Source: Glutamicibacter sp. B1 (GTDB taxonomy: Bacteria; Actinomycetota; Actinomycetes; Actinomycetales; Micrococcaceae). From it: 64,000 nucleotides of DNA. Location of the stretch: assembly GCF_039602135.1 (NCBI RefSeq), contig NZ_CP125942.1, positions 2,666,001 through 2,730,000 on the forward strand, read 5' to 3'. The notes under the pieces were generated by a model. The model was given only the letters and a program-made list of their open reading frames with translations, had not been told where the DNA came from and made no database searches. The position numbers were made by a program, and so were the translations under genes. This document shows positions 8,200 through 17,588 of the stretch, piece after piece; the stretch's first letter is position 1, and every line of letters begins with the position of its first letter.

Positions 8200-9682
8200 C
8201 AGTCAAGCGTGCGACGTTATCGATCCACCGTTGCATGCGAGGACGACGGCGCCATTGTGACAGCGTGATTTCTGAAGAGATTTCACGATAGTGATTTTGT
8301 ACGTCGTTTACGGCATTGACCATCTCTTTGCCCAAGAGCATGACTGAGATTTCCATGTTCAAACTGAACGAACGCATATCCATGTTCGAGGAGCCCACCA
8401 CGGCAACATCATCATCCACCGTAAAGCACTTGGTATGTAGCACCATCGGCGCCGGGTAACAGTGAATGCGCACTCCGGCTTCTAGAAGTTGTTGGTAGTA
8501 GGACTGCTGTGCATGGTGAACCAGGAACTGATCCCCTTCTTCACAGACAAATAGCTCTACTTCTACGCCACGCTGTGCCGCTGTGGTAATCGCATAAAGC
8601 AGGGAATCATCAGGAACAAAGTACGGGCTGGTGATTTCCAATCGCTCCGAAGCCGAATAGATCAGCGTGTTGAACAAACGAAGATTATTTTCCGTGCCGA
8701 AGCCGGGACCACTAGGAAGTAACTGAGCCAAGGTCTCCCCGGGACGCTCTTCATAGGCCAGGGGGTGCCGTGCCTCGTTCATATCCATCAGCACTTCTTG
8801 GTCATCGTCCTCTTGCCACCAGTCGATAGCAAAAGTCACGTCCAAGCTGCGTACCAGTGGACCTTCGATGCGAAGCATCATTTCGACCCATTCACGGCCG
8901 ATCTTGTGCGAGGACTTGCGCTTGTAGCCAGGCTCAATCAGGTTCTGGCTTCCGGTGAAACCAATTTCACCGTCAATCACCAAGATCTTGCGGTGGTTAC
9001 GCAAATCCGGGCGGCGCCAACGTCGGCCAATCAAGTCAATAGGTAGCATCGGACGCCAGTTGATACCCGACTTATTCAGTCGTTTCTTCAGCTCTCCGTA
9101 ACCCTTAACACGTAGGGTTCCCAGGTGATCAAAGAGCAAGCGTACGTGCACCCCGCGCTGCACGGCCCGTTCCAGAGCGTCCAGCACCGGCCCGACATAT
9201 TCTTCGTCATCACCCATGATGTAGAACTGGATGTGCACGTAGCGAGTCGCCTTATCGATTTCCTCCCGCATTGCTTCCATGGAGGAGCGATAGTCAGAAA
9301 TAACCTTGACGCTGTTTCCGCCTTCGAGGGGCATCGCGCCAAGGTTTCGGTTGAGCATCACCGCTGATTCAACCCACTCTTCTTGAGAGTGGAATTCCTC
9401 GGGCATTTGCATGTGCCGGGTGGCATCCATGATCTGTTCATGGGCGCGCTGCTGTTTTTCTAGCCGGCGGCGAGAAAGGCGTGGATTAGCAAAGAGCCAA
9501 TAGGCCAACAGTCCAACTACAGGAAGGAAGAAAATCGCCAACAACCAGGCCATGGCAGTAGTGGGCCGACGGTTGCCCGGGACAATACCAATCATGAAGT
9601 AACGGACCGCGAGTTCGATTGCGACCAGAATGCTCCACAGCACGCCACCGATTTGTACCAGTACTTCATTACTCGGCAACAC
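8186..9682 (-). CDS. cls: cardiolipin synthase (phospholipase D family)
   Basis: Membrane enzyme of 498 residues that makes cardiolipin from phosphatidylglycerol. Two N-terminal transmembrane helices (about residues 10-35 and 42-64) are followed by two HKD phospholipase-D motifs: H230-K232-D237 with GFTGSQN, and H416-K418-D423 with VVGSSNMD. Length is typical for bacterial Cls. The start is GTG 9682 behind an AAGGGG stretch. It is a single gene between two plus-strand folate genes and converges with pabB. Confidence 0.95.
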   Translation of the reverse strand: MLPSNEVLVQIGGVLWSILVAIELAVRYFMIGIVPGNRRPTTAMAWLLAIFFLPVVGLLAYWLFANPRLSRRRLEKQQRAHEQIMDATRHMQMPEEFHSQEEWVESAVMLNRNLGAMPLEGGNSVKVISDYRSSMEAMREEIDKATRYVHIQFYIMGDDEEYVGPVLDALERAVQRGVHVRLLFDHLGTLRVKGYGELKKRLNKSGINWRPMLPIDLIGRRWRRPDLRNHRKILVIDGEIGFTGSQNLIEPGYKRKSSHKIGREWVEMMLRIEGPLVRSLDVTFAIDWWQEDDDQEVLMDMNEARHPLAYEERPGETLAQLLPSGPGFGTENNLRLFNTLIYSASERLEITSPYFVPDDSLLYAITTAAQRGVEVELFVCEEGDQFLVHHAQQSYYQQLLEAGVRIHCYPAPMVLHTKCFTVDDDVAVVGSSNMDMRSFSLNMEISVMLLGKEMVNAVNDVQNHYREISSEITLSQWRRRPRMQRWIDNVARLTATLQ

Positions 9683-9849
9683 TATGGAACACCCCTTGGT
9701 TACGCACGATGATCGTCGCTATTTCCGGCTCTGATCTGCGTAAGACAGCTCAAATTCCTCCGCCTAGCTTATCTAAGATTCACCACCTTGTCTGAACTTA
9801 CGTGTATAGAAAGGTCACGGAAGTGCCAAGGGTTCGATAATCTGTAGGT

Positions 9850-10725
9850 ATGAGCTCACTTGTATTCTTGGATCCGGCCTATCCGGCAGGCTACTTGGCC
9901 GACATTACCGCACCGCAACTTCCAGTGACCGCGCAGGGAGTCACCCGTGGTGATGGTGTCTTCGAATCAATGCTCTACACCAACCAAGCAGTGCGAAAAT
10001 TTGAGGCTCATCTATCCCGCTTGGCCACCTCAGCCGAGCTCGCCGACCTGATCATTCCCGATGCACGCAGCTGGTACGCGGCAGTAGATACTGCAGTGGC
10101 CGACTTTGATGCCAATGGAGGTGCCGAAGAAGCCGTCGTCAAGCTCATCGCAGCGCGTGGGGAACACGATGAGGACCCAGCGATCTGCTGGGTGACTGTC
10201 ACCCCAGCTCCAGCGCTGGGCAAGGAACAACGCGAAACCGGTGTTGACGTATTGTTGCTGGACCGCGGTTACGATTCAAAGCTTGCTGAACGCGCCCCGT
10301 GGCTGATGATGGGGGCAAAGACCCTGTCCTACTCCGTGAATATGGCGGCTCTACGCTACGCCCGCAAGCACGGCGCCCACGATGTCATTTTCACTTCGGC
10401 TGACGGCATCGTGCTCGAAGCACCGACCTCCACCGTGTTGGTGGCCCAGCGCGATGGTGAAACCAAGCGTCTGCTGACCCCCATGCTTGAAACCGGCATT
10501 CTGCCCGGCACCACGCAAAGCGCCATTTTTGATGCCGCCGCACAAGATGGTTGGGAATTGGGGTACGGACCGTTGCGTCCCGAAGATCTCTACCAGGCAG
10601 ATGGCGTCTGGCTGGTCTCGTCGATTCGTTTGCTCACTCCGGTACGCACCATCGATGCCAAGCCATTGCGTCTAGACGCCGAGCTCCACGAAGAGCTCAG
10701 CGCCCTCAGCGACGCAATCCGCTAA
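9850..10725 (+). CDS. pabC: aminodeoxychorismate lyase (class IV aminotransferase fold)
   Basis: A 291-residue PLP enzyme of fold-type IV that cleaves 4-amino-4-deoxychorismate to 4-aminobenzoate and pyruvate. Visible features are RGDGVFES at 33-40, the PLP lysine in GAKTLSYSVN (Lys157), and the ETGILPGTT cofactor phosphate loop. Branched-chain or D-amino-acid aminotransferases share the fold, but the nearby pabB gene supports PabC. It converges with the ECF transporter gene, overlapping by 4 bases. Confidence 0.85.
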   Translation: MSSLVFLDPAYPAGYLADITAPQLPVTAQGVTRGDGVFESMLYTNQAVRKFEAHLSRLATSAELADLIIPDARSWYAAVDTAVADFDANGGAEEAVVKLIAARGEHDEDPAICWVTVTPAPALGKEQRETGVDVLLLDRGYDSKLAERAPWLMMGAKTLSYSVNMAALRYARKHGAHDVIFTSADGIVLEAPTSTVLVAQRDGETKRLLTPMLETGILPGTTQSAIFDAAAQDGWELGYGPLRPEDLYQADGVWLVSSIRLLTPVRTIDAKPLRLDAELHEELSALSDAIR

Positions 10726-13049
10726 CCCCAAACAAGGTTGTAGGTACCGGCCATCATGGCCGCACCTACAGCCAGGGCCCCTAGCAGTAGGCCCACCAAC
10801 AGAACTGCAGCATCCTTCACGGTAAAAGTAGCCGTGCGCATCCACGTCCGCGGACCAATCCCGAAGCCCTTTGCTTCCATGGTCACCGCCAGACGCCCAG
10901 CACGCCGAAGAGCCTGCACCAATAGTGCAAGGCACTGACCCAGCTTCGCACCGATTCGTTGGGTAAAGGTCCCAAAGTTTCCTACCCCACGGGCTCGTCG
11001 GGCTAAGCCGAGGGTAGAGAATTCTTCCACCATCAAACCCAGCAGGCGCATGCCAGCCAACGCTCCAAGCACAAATCGATGTGGCACTCGCAGTTGTTGT
11101 GACAAGGCTCCACCCAAATCGCTGGGGTTGGTACTGACCAGCAACAAGATACACGGAAGTGCTAGGGCAAAGGCTCTCAGACCGGTAGCGATACCACCCT
11201 GAACCGAGCCTTCGGTGATACTGAAAATCCCCAGTTGGGCGTAGACTTCTCCGCTGTCCTGTCCGACCAAGGCGATACCCCAGGCGGCCACCACCCCTGC
11301 GATGAGCAAGGGCCAGGCCCGTTTGAAGAACCTAGCCGGACTCAATCCTGCCAGTGGGAAAGCCACCAAGGTCGCCACAATGATCACCAGCGCAGAAACC
11401 CAATCCAGGGTAGTAATCAGCGGCAGGGTTGCCGCAGCAACAGCACCCAGTTTGGCCAGTGGGTTAATCTTCGCCAACCAACTATCACCCACTGGCGCAT
11501 CAAGAACCGGGCCACGAGTTTTCGCGGGTGCTTGGTCTGCGAGGGCCGACAGGTGAATCTCTTGGGCGTTGAGCACCTTGACCAAGTGTTCATCGTGAGT
11601 CACCGCAATAATCGCGGTGCCAAGATGCAGTTGTTCCACCAGCAGGGAAGCAAGCTCACGCCAAGTATTAGCATCCTGCCCGAACGTTGGTTCATCAAGG
11701 ATGAGCACCTCAGGGGCAGCAGCCAAGACGGTACCCACGGACAGTCGACGCTTCTCCCCTCCCGACAGGGTAAAAGGATTCGCATCAGCAAGATGTTGTA
11801 ATCCCAACCGAGCTAGCAAAGAATCAACGCGCGCATCAACCTGCTGCGCATCGTACTTTAGCTCCTGACCGCCACTGGCTTTAGCTCGCAAGGGAGCGAA
11901 AGCTAACTCTTCACGCACACTCTGGGTGACAAATTGATGCTCTGGTTCTTGAAACACCGATCCGATGCGCGCAATCAGCGCCCCAGCCTTCCAGCTAAAG
12001 GGCGAATTTCCCAAGCCATTGGCTAACGATTCGGTAGCCTGCAGCTCACCTGCTACCGGTTCCAACAATCCGCCCAGGGTCAAGGCCAGGGTAGATTTCC
12101 CAGCACCGTTCTCCCCGCGGATCACCGTCGCTGTGCCGGCACGGACCTTCAGGTTCACCTTCTGTGTCCGTGCTGATGATGCGGTACGGGCGCTGATCAG
12201 ATCATGAGCTTCAAGCAATTGCTCTTGGGGATTAGTCTGTGCCTCAGTCAGTTCTAACTGGTAGTTCGGCACCCATAACCCGGCCTGCGAGAGTTCCGTT
12301 CGCAGCTCCTGATCATCATAGAGTCGCTGCGGATCTAGGTCGTGGGCGACGCCTCCGCCAGGTTCCAGCACGATCACTCGATCCATATGCTCAGCCCAGG
12401 CATCTAGTCGGTGTTCAACCACAATCAGTGTGGCACCACTTAGTTGGGCTGCGTTGAGTACTGCATCGCGTAAGGGGCGGATGCCCTCGGGATCCACGTT
12501 AGCGGTGGGTTCATCAAGCAACATCAGTCCCGGTTGCATCGCAAGGATGCCGGCCAAAGCTAGGCGCTGCTTTTGTCCACCGGATAATTCCTGCGTGCGA
12601 TGATCCATGGGCAGCATCCCCAAGCCAACTGCCTCCAGGGCTTCAGGGATTCGTTGGCGAATGATTTGAGGATCTACTGCAAGGTTCTCGGCGCCAAAGG
12701 CTACATCGTCCGCAACACGGCTTTGTACCACCTGCGTCTCCGGATCCTGTTGCATCAGTCCTACCGGATGCTCTCGGGCAAACGCATCGGACCCGTCGAT
12801 GAGTAGTTGACCAGAGATCTGTTCGGATTCATCTACTTCTAGCAAGCCCGCCAAGGCGTGCAACAGAGTTGATTTGCCTGCCCCTGAGGGACCTACTAGC
12901 AAGACTTTTTGACCAGCAGGAATCTGAACATCCAGTCCGGAAATAGCGGGACGCTCTCGTTCGGCATGCTGCCATCGAAATCCTTTGGCAGTGATTTCGG
13001 TACCACGCCTAGTCGTTGCTTTGGCGTCGGCGCTCACTACCGAGCTCAT
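10722..13049 (-). CDS. fused ECF transporter energising protein: two ABC ATPases plus EcfT (YkoD-YkoC)
   Basis: A single 775-residue chain contains two ABC ATPase domains and an EcfT-type membrane domain. The first ATPase has Walker A GPSGAGKST at 53-61 and signature LSGGQKQR; the second, from about residue 280, has GENGAGKST and LSGGEKRR. The membrane part starts around residue 540 and contains the EcfT-type stretch LARRARGVG. In most bacteria YkoD (double ATPase) and YkoC (EcfT) are separate, so this is a gene fusion. The start ATG 13049 overlaps the stop of the S-component gene (ATGA). With the upstream TPP riboswitch it should drive thiamine or thiamine-precursor uptake. Confidence 0.9.
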   Translation of the reverse strand: MSSVVSADAKATTRRGTEITAKGFRWQHAERERPAISGLDVQIPAGQKVLLVGPSGAGKSTLLHALAGLLEVDESEQISGQLLIDGSDAFAREHPVGLMQQDPETQVVQSRVADDVAFGAENLAVDPQIIRQRIPEALEAVGLGMLPMDHRTQELSGGQKQRLALAGILAMQPGLMLLDEPTANVDPEGIRPLRDAVLNAAQLSGATLIVVEHRLDAWAEHMDRVIVLEPGGGVAHDLDPQRLYDDQELRTELSQAGLWVPNYQLELTEAQTNPQEQLLEAHDLISARTASSARTQKVNLKVRAGTATVIRGENGAGKSTLALTLGGLLEPVAGELQATESLANGLGNSPFSWKAGALIARIGSVFQEPEHQFVTQSVREELAFAPLRAKASGGQELKYDAQQVDARVDSLLARLGLQHLADANPFTLSGGEKRRLSVGTVLAAAPEVLILDEPTFGQDANTWRELASLLVEQLHLGTAIIAVTHDEHLVKVLNAQEIHLSALADQAPAKTRGPVLDAPVGDSWLAKINPLAKLGAVAAATLPLITTLDWVSALVIIVATLVAFPLAGLSPARFFKRAWPLLIAGVVAAWGIALVGQDSGEVYAQLGIFSITEGSVQGGIATGLRAFALALPCILLLVSTNPSDLGGALSQQLRVPHRFVLGALAGMRLLGLMVEEFSTLGLARRARGVGNFGTFTQRIGAKLGQCLALLVQALRRAGRLAVTMEAKGFGIGPRTWMRTATFTVKDAAVLLVGLLLGALAVGAAMMAGTYNLVWG

Positions 13050-13666
13050 TTTGCCGCCAGTTTTCCAGTTTCAAGATGTGCCCGGCGGCTAGCCAATGCG
13101 CTCAACGCACCGGTCTTGGCCAGGCCACGTGTTGCCAGCCAGGACAGCAAGCCGGCAACAATCAGGCCGGAGATCCCGGTAGCGATCACGTGGAAGATCT
13201 TCAACGCAGGAGTGTATTCAACGTAGTAGGCCATGATGTATGCCTCGGAAATGCCGGCAAAGAGTCCGGAGAACAGGCCCGCGAGCAGGGAAACGCTAAG
13301 GTTCCATTTGCGGTATCGCACCGCCGCGAACACCAGTTCGGCGCCGAGTCCCTGAACGAACCCGGAGATGAGTACTGTCAGGCCGTAGTGCGAACCCAGT
13401 AGAGCTTCGATGACTGCCGCCAGCATTTCGCAGTACAGTGCGGCTCCGGGCTTACGGATGATCAGTGCGCCGAGTACTGCTGGGAAGAGCCAGACACCGG
13501 TGAGCAATGCGGATGCCGGTGGGAAAGCGACGAAGGCTAGGGAAAACAACCCGTACCCTGCGCTCCAGGCCCAGAAGATGACGCCCGAGGCGACGGCGAT
13601 GACCGATGCGGTGACGATGTCAACCACGCGCCAACCGGTACGCTGCTTGGCTACTGCTTGATTCAT
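13046..13666 (-). CDS. ykoE: ECF transporter S component, YkoE family (thiamine/HMP uptake)
   Basis: A 206-residue membrane protein with about six helices. It matches the YkoE layout (GVIFWAWSAGYGLF, GFVQGLGAELVFAAVRYRKWN, FAGISEAY). It binds the vitamin or precursor and partners with the fused YkoD-YkoC protein. Start ATG 13666 follows a near-perfect TAGGAGG site; an upstream in-frame start at 13732 would run into the riboswitch. It is first in a two-gene operon behind a TPP riboswitch, which makes a thiamine-related substrate very likely. Confidence 0.9.
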   Translation of the reverse strand: MNQAVAKQRTGWRVVDIVTASVIAVASGVIFWAWSAGYGLFSLAFVAFPPASALLTGVWLFPAVLGALIIRKPGAALYCEMLAAVIEALLGSHYGLTVLISGFVQGLGAELVFAAVRYRKWNLSVSLLAGLFSGLFAGISEAYIMAYYVEYTPALKIFHVIATGISGLIVAGLLSWLATRGLAKTGALSALASRRAHLETGKLAAK

Positions 13667-13739
13667 TAGTGGTCCTCCTATATCAAGGAGGGGAGATGCA
13701 CGGATTTTGGACGCACTGCGTCCTATCCGCATCCGAGAT

Positions 13740-13847
13740 GCTCGACTTCCTTCGCCGGTACTAACCGGAGCAGGTTCGAGGGTCTGCGATCCATCGCACT
13801 CTCAGCGTCTTGCGACTTCACAAATGAAGTCTGACGCTCCCCTGTCG
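13740..13847 (-). promoter_or_regulatory. TPP riboswitch (THI element)
   Basis: Read on the minus strand, the sequence has the conserved THI-box segments in order: GGGGAGCG, GCTGAGAG, then GACCCTCGAACCTG, CCGGTTAGTACCGG and CGAAGGAAGTCGAG. P1 to P5 can be drawn, with a variable hairpin around 13815-13832. It lies 70 nt upstream of ykoE and should shut the operon off when thiamine pyrophosphate is plentiful. Confidence 0.93.
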
Positions 13848-13926
13848 GAAAATTACTGCTCCCCCACCATACCGCAGGTATGCTGGGCAGAGGAACGATA
13901 AGTCACTACGTTGAAGCGAGGGCAAG

Positions 13927-14178
13927 ATGAATACAGTGCAGAAACTTGCTACCACGGGTATCTCGATTGCCGCCGGTTTTGTCGGCAGTAAGCTAGTTGA
14001 TCAGTTGTGGAAGGGTTTTACCGGAAACAAGGCTCCCCGCAAGGGTAGCGAAGAGGCCGCCGAGGCTTCGTTGCGTCAGGCTCTTGGATTCGCAATCTTC
14101 TCATCCATTGTCGCTGCCACCATTCAGGTGTTGGCTGACCGCGGCACCAACAAGGTTGTTGCGCGTCTAAGCAAGTAG
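13927..14178 (+). CDS. DUF4235 small membrane protein
   Basis: An 83-residue protein of the actinobacterial DUF4235 family: a first hydrophobic stretch (TGISIAAGFVGSKLVDQLWKG), a charged linker (GNKAPRKGSEEAAEASLRQA) and a second helix (GFAIFSSIVAATIQVLA). Function unknown. It is monocistronic, with a strong terminator directly after it. Confidence 0.82.
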   Translation: MNTVQKLATTGISIAAGFVGSKLVDQLWKGFTGNKAPRKGSEEAAEASLRQALGFAIFSSIVAATIQVLADRGTNKVVARLSK

Positions 14179-14184
14179 TACTTA

Positions 14185-14228
14185 AAGCAACGGGCATCCC
14201 ACCAATGGTGGGATGCCCGTTGCTTGCT
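14185..14228. terminator. intrinsic terminator (19-bp perfect stem)
   Basis: Arms 14185-14203 and 14207-14225 pair perfectly around a 3-base loop. It lies between the convergent DUF4235 gene and mrpG and can serve both strands, although the tails are only moderately T-rich. Confidence 0.8.
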
Positions 14229-14241
14229 TCTACCGTGGATA

Positions 14242-14634
14242 TTACTTCTTCTCTTCCTCCGGTACTTCAATAACACCCGTAGCTGGCATGCTACTGACCT
14301 TATCGACCACGAGCTTCAGCTCATCAGCGTAGAGTGAGTCCTTTGCTGCGTGCTTGGTTCGATAACCAGAACGACCAATCATGTGCGCTGATACCGGGGC
14401 CGTGAGCAGCTGCATTCCCCACGCCAAGGCGAGTACGGGAACCACTGCCCAGCTGCGCAGGTGAATCGCGAGCCCGGTGAAGATCAGTAAGAACCCGAGC
14501 ACCTGGGGTTTGGTGGCTGCGTGCATTCGAGTGAGCATGTCTGGAAAGGTCAGCAGACCGATGCCAGCGATCAAGGACATCAGGCAACCCAGGATGAGTA
14601 ATACTGCCACGAGAATGTCGAGGAACATTTCCAT
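14242..14634 (-). CDS. mrpG: Na+(K+)/H+ antiporter subunit G
   Basis: A 130-residue protein with three helices and the MnhG/MrpG signature LLTFPDMLTRMHAATKPQVLG. It is the last subunit of the hetero-oligomeric Mrp antiporter that exchanges cytoplasmic Na+ (or K+) for external protons. Its ATG shares a base with the stop of mrpF (TAATG), so it is translationally coupled. The polar C-terminal tail of about 45 residues is longer than in many homologues. Confidence 0.93.
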   Translation of the reverse strand: MEMFLDILVAVLLILGCLMSLIAGIGLLTFPDMLTRMHAATKPQVLGFLLIFTGLAIHLRSWAVVPVLALAWGMQLLTAPVSAHMIGRSGYRTKHAAKDSLYADELKLVVDKVSSMPATGVIEVPEEEKK

Positions 14635-14900
14635 TATGCGTTCCTCTGGTCAGAGACGTAGCGCGAGACCGTCACCGAACCAATGAAGCCCAAGGTGCAG
14701 GCGGCCACCACAAAGAGTAGGAAGTCAGTGTGTTTGTTGTAGATCATCTCTAGGCACAGGGCTACCGAGATAATCAGGAGCATCACGTCCAAAGCCAGAA
14801 CGCGGTCAAGAATCGATGGTCCCTTTGCCACACGGATGACACAGGCGATGGACGCTAGACCCAACATGATGCCACAAATCCACATCACGATTTCTATCAT
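14634..14900 (-). CDS. mrpF: Na+(K+)/H+ antiporter subunit F
   Basis: An 88-residue, three-helix subunit with the conserved KGPSILDRVLALD stretch. Start ATG 14900 overlaps the mrpE stop (ATGA); an in-frame start at 14936 would lengthen the overlap. It is a structural subunit of the Mrp complex. Confidence 0.93.
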   Translation of the reverse strand: MIEIVMWICGIMLGLASIACVIRVAKGPSILDRVLALDVMLLIISVALCLEMIYNKHTDFLLFVVAACTLGFIGSVTVSRYVSDQRNA

Positions 14901-15532
14901 TTTTTGCCCTTCATTCTCATCAGATTCGGTCCGCATTCGTGCTTGATCGCATCAAATTCATCATGGCTGCCAATCGCCATAATCATCCGGCGTTCGATGT
15001 CACGCACGGCTTCCCGGGCGCGCTCCATGTCCTGTTTTGACTCAATATTGATGTAGTGCAAATACAGTGTTGATGAGCTGCGGTCCACGTCAATGACGAA
15101 GGATCCTGGGATCAACGTCAAGACGTGGCCCACCGTGGTAACAATCAAGTCCGAGTCGGTACGCAAGGGAACCGCAATGACTCCACTGCGTGTTTTTTTG
15201 CCTCGGAAGATCGCCAGGCGTGCCACCTGATAGCTGGCCACAAAGACCTGCCCAATGAACCAAATGAATAGCTGCACGCAGTACCAAATGTTTACTCGGC
15301 CCGAAAGAACCACCGGAGGCAACGGGAACAGCGTGACAATGACCAGCGAAACAATGACTCCGAAGATCAGGTTTGCTGGCGAAAAATCTTGCCACAGTGC
15401 GCACCACACAAAAATCAGCAGCGCCAACAGTGGCCATTCCTGTTTGAGTGTAGCCCGGTGGCGCACACCGGAGGTATCTAGCGCATCATCAATACGCTGA
15501 TCACGAGGTTGCATGTTCTTAGTCGGCATCAT
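14897..15532 (-). CDS. mrpE: Na+(K+)/H+ antiporter subunit E
   Basis: A 211-residue MrpE family member with hydrophobic helices near residues 35-75 and 85-110, followed by a soluble domain (VGHVLTLIPGSFVIDVD). Two ATG codons in tandem start the frame; the second is better placed behind GGAGG. The N-terminus is about 30 residues longer than in short MrpE proteins. It sits between mrpD (9-bp gap) and mrpF (overlap). Confidence 0.92.
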   Translation of the reverse strand: MMPTKNMQPRDQRIDDALDTSGVRHRATLKQEWPLLALLIFVWCALWQDFSPANLIFGVIVSLVIVTLFPLPPVVLSGRVNIWYCVQLFIWFIGQVFVASYQVARLAIFRGKKTRSGVIAVPLRTDSDLIVTTVGHVLTLIPGSFVIDVDRSSSTLYLHYINIESKQDMERAREAVRDIERRMIMAIGSHDEFDAIKHECGPNLMRMKGKK

Positions 15533-15540
15533 CCCTCCAA

Positions 15541-17142
15541 TCAGAATGACAGGATCGCACTAATGTACGGTTCGCGGGCGATCAACTGTGCGGCGACGCG
15601 TTCACAGAATTCGAAAATTGGTCCCGCAAATACGGTCAAGGCAATACCAGCGACCACCAGTGACCCGGTCGCATAGCGCATACCCCATGGCAAAGATTCT
15701 GCTTCTAATTCTCGCGCCAATTTGAGACCTAAGCCAGGGTTCTGCGCACCACCAGCGGCAGTTTCAGCGGCCACTTGAGCGGCCTCGTGCACGAGTTCTG
15801 GATTTGGGGCCTCAGCATCGGCTGCACGGCGCCAGAAGATACGAGCCCACACACGAATGATCGCCAAGAGGGTCAACAAACTGGTCAGTAGCCCGGCTCC
15901 TACTGCCACCCAGGTCAGTGGGTCAGCATCCTGCACTGCCGCGTGAAGCAATCCGAACTTCCCCAAGAACCCTGAGAACGGTGGAATACCGCCCAAGTTG
16001 ATGGCAGGAATGAAGAAGAGCAACGACAGGGCCGGGGAAAGCTTTGCCAGCGAGCCAAGCTTGGTGACATTTGAGCTTCCGGCACGACGTTCAATCAGAC
16101 CGGCCACCATGAATAGCGAAGTCTGCACAATGATGTGGTGCCCCACGTAGTAGATGGTCGCGGCGATCGCTAGCGGTCCCCCAACAGCGACTCCAAAAAT
16201 CAGGTAGCCAATGTGGCTGGTGAGGGTGAAGGACAACATACGTTTGAAGTCCGTCTGTGCCAGCGCACCGAGAATACCGATCACCATGGTCAGCGTAGCC
16301 ACGACCAGTAGCCCGGCGTTGACCGCGCCGCCCGGGAAGAGCAAGGTTTCGGTACGCACAATCGCGTAAACACCCACCTTGGTCAACAACCCTGCGAACA
16401 CTGCGGTCACCGGGGCCGGGGCCGTCGGGTAGGAGTCCGGAAGCCACAGGGACAGCGGGAACACGGCCGCTTTAATGCCGAAGGCAATTAGCAGCAGGAC
16501 GTGCAGGATCAGTTGTGGCCCTTGGTCTAGATCGGGTAGCTTCACCGCAAGGTCAGCCATGTTCACCGTACCGGTGGCCGCGTAGGTCATTGCGATGGCC
16601 ATCAGGAAGATCACCGAGGAAACCACCGACACCACCACGTAGGTGGTACCGGCGCGGATACGTTCAGCCGTTCCGCCCAGGGTCAGCAAGACGTAGCTGG
16701 CGGTGAGCAGGATTTCGAATCCGACATAGAGGTTGAAGAGGTCGGCTGCCAAGAAGGCGTTGGACACGCCAGCAAGAAGGATCAGGTAGGCCGGGTGGAA
16801 CACCGACACCGGGCCTGGTTCATCGCCATCGGCCAACCCCTGGCTCGTGGCGAAGAACAACACGGCCAGCGAGACAAGGGTAGAAATCAGCAGCATGAAC
16901 GCGCTGAACCCATCGACCATCAGGGCGATGCCGAATGGTGAATCCCAACCACCGATGTGGATGGCGTAGCTTTCGCCTCCCCAGACCGCTGCCAACATCC
17001 CAGCTTCGAGAACGAGAGTCAGGCACAGAATGCCGATCGTAATCAGGCGTTGTAAGAGCACTTGCCGACGGGCCAAGAACGCGGCGCCCGCACCAATAAT
17101 GGGTAGGACTACTGCTAAGGGTGCTAGATCAAGAAAATTCAC
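15541..17142 (-). CDS. mrpD: Na+(K+)/H+ antiporter subunit D
   Basis: A 533-residue polytopic subunit related to respiratory complex I NuoN/NuoM proteins. Recognisable stretches are FNLYVGFEILLTASYVLLTLG, KAAVFPLSLWLPDSYPTAPAPV and LTSHIGYLIFG, which carry the proton-channel lysine and glutamate residues. With MrpA it forms the ion-translocating core. Its start overlaps the mrpC stop by 4 bases. Confidence 0.95.
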   Translation of the reverse strand: MNFLDLAPLAVVLPIIGAGAAFLARRQVLLQRLITIGILCLTLVLEAGMLAAVWGGESYAIHIGGWDSPFGIALMVDGFSAFMLLISTLVSLAVLFFATSQGLADGDEPGPVSVFHPAYLILLAGVSNAFLAADLFNLYVGFEILLTASYVLLTLGGTAERIRAGTTYVVVSVVSSVIFLMAIAMTYAATGTVNMADLAVKLPDLDQGPQLILHVLLLIAFGIKAAVFPLSLWLPDSYPTAPAPVTAVFAGLLTKVGVYAIVRTETLLFPGGAVNAGLLVVATLTMVIGILGALAQTDFKRMLSFTLTSHIGYLIFGVAVGGPLAIAATIYYVGHHIIVQTSLFMVAGLIERRAGSSNVTKLGSLAKLSPALSLLFFIPAINLGGIPPFSGFLGKFGLLHAAVQDADPLTWVAVGAGLLTSLLTLLAIIRVWARIFWRRAADAEAPNPELVHEAAQVAAETAAGGAQNPGLGLKLARELEAESLPWGMRYATGSLVVAGIALTVFAGPIFEFCERVAAQLIAREPYISAILSF

Positions 17143-17588
17143 TCTTCCCCCTCGCGCACTGGGCGGCCTTCTTCGTCAACGAATTCGGTCGTATCCTCTG
17201 CCACTGGCGAGTCTTCCTCTTCGTCGTAGGCGGTCTTCTGCGAGACCTTAATATCTTCGGTGTCATCGGCTAGTTCATCGGCGCTGGTCAGCGTCCATGA
17301 ACGATAAATCATGGCTAGCAAGAACGCAGTCACTGCGAAGGTGATGACGATGGCCGTGAGGATCAATGCCTGTGGCAACGGATCCGAATATTCCTCGGCA
17401 GCTAGCCCGGACTGGAAGAGCGGTGCCACACCACGACGTCCACCGCTAGTGAGAATCAGCAGATTAATTCCATTACCAAGCAGCATGATGCCCAAGAGCA
17501 CACGGGTCAGGGTTCGTTCCAGCACCAGATAGAATCCGGCCGCCAACAGCACCCCGGTAATCACGAGAAAGGTGATGTTCACGCTCAT
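17139..17588 (-). CDS. mrpC: Na+(K+)/H+ antiporter subunit C
   Basis: A 149-residue NuoK-like subunit with three helices (for example LTRVLLGIMLLGNGINLLIL and ALILTAIVITFAVTAFLLAM). The acidic C-terminal extension of roughly 40 residues (EDIKVSQKT to the end) is unusual for the family and probably cytoplasmic. It overlaps mrpA and mrpD by 4 bases each. Confidence 0.94.
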   Translation of the reverse strand: MSVNITFLVITGVLLAAGFYLVLERTLTRVLLGIMLLGNGINLLILTSGGRRGVAPLFQSGLAAEEYSDPLPQALILTAIVITFAVTAFLLAMIYRSWTLTSADELADDTEDIKVSQKTAYDEEEDSPVAEDTTEFVDEEGRPVREGEE

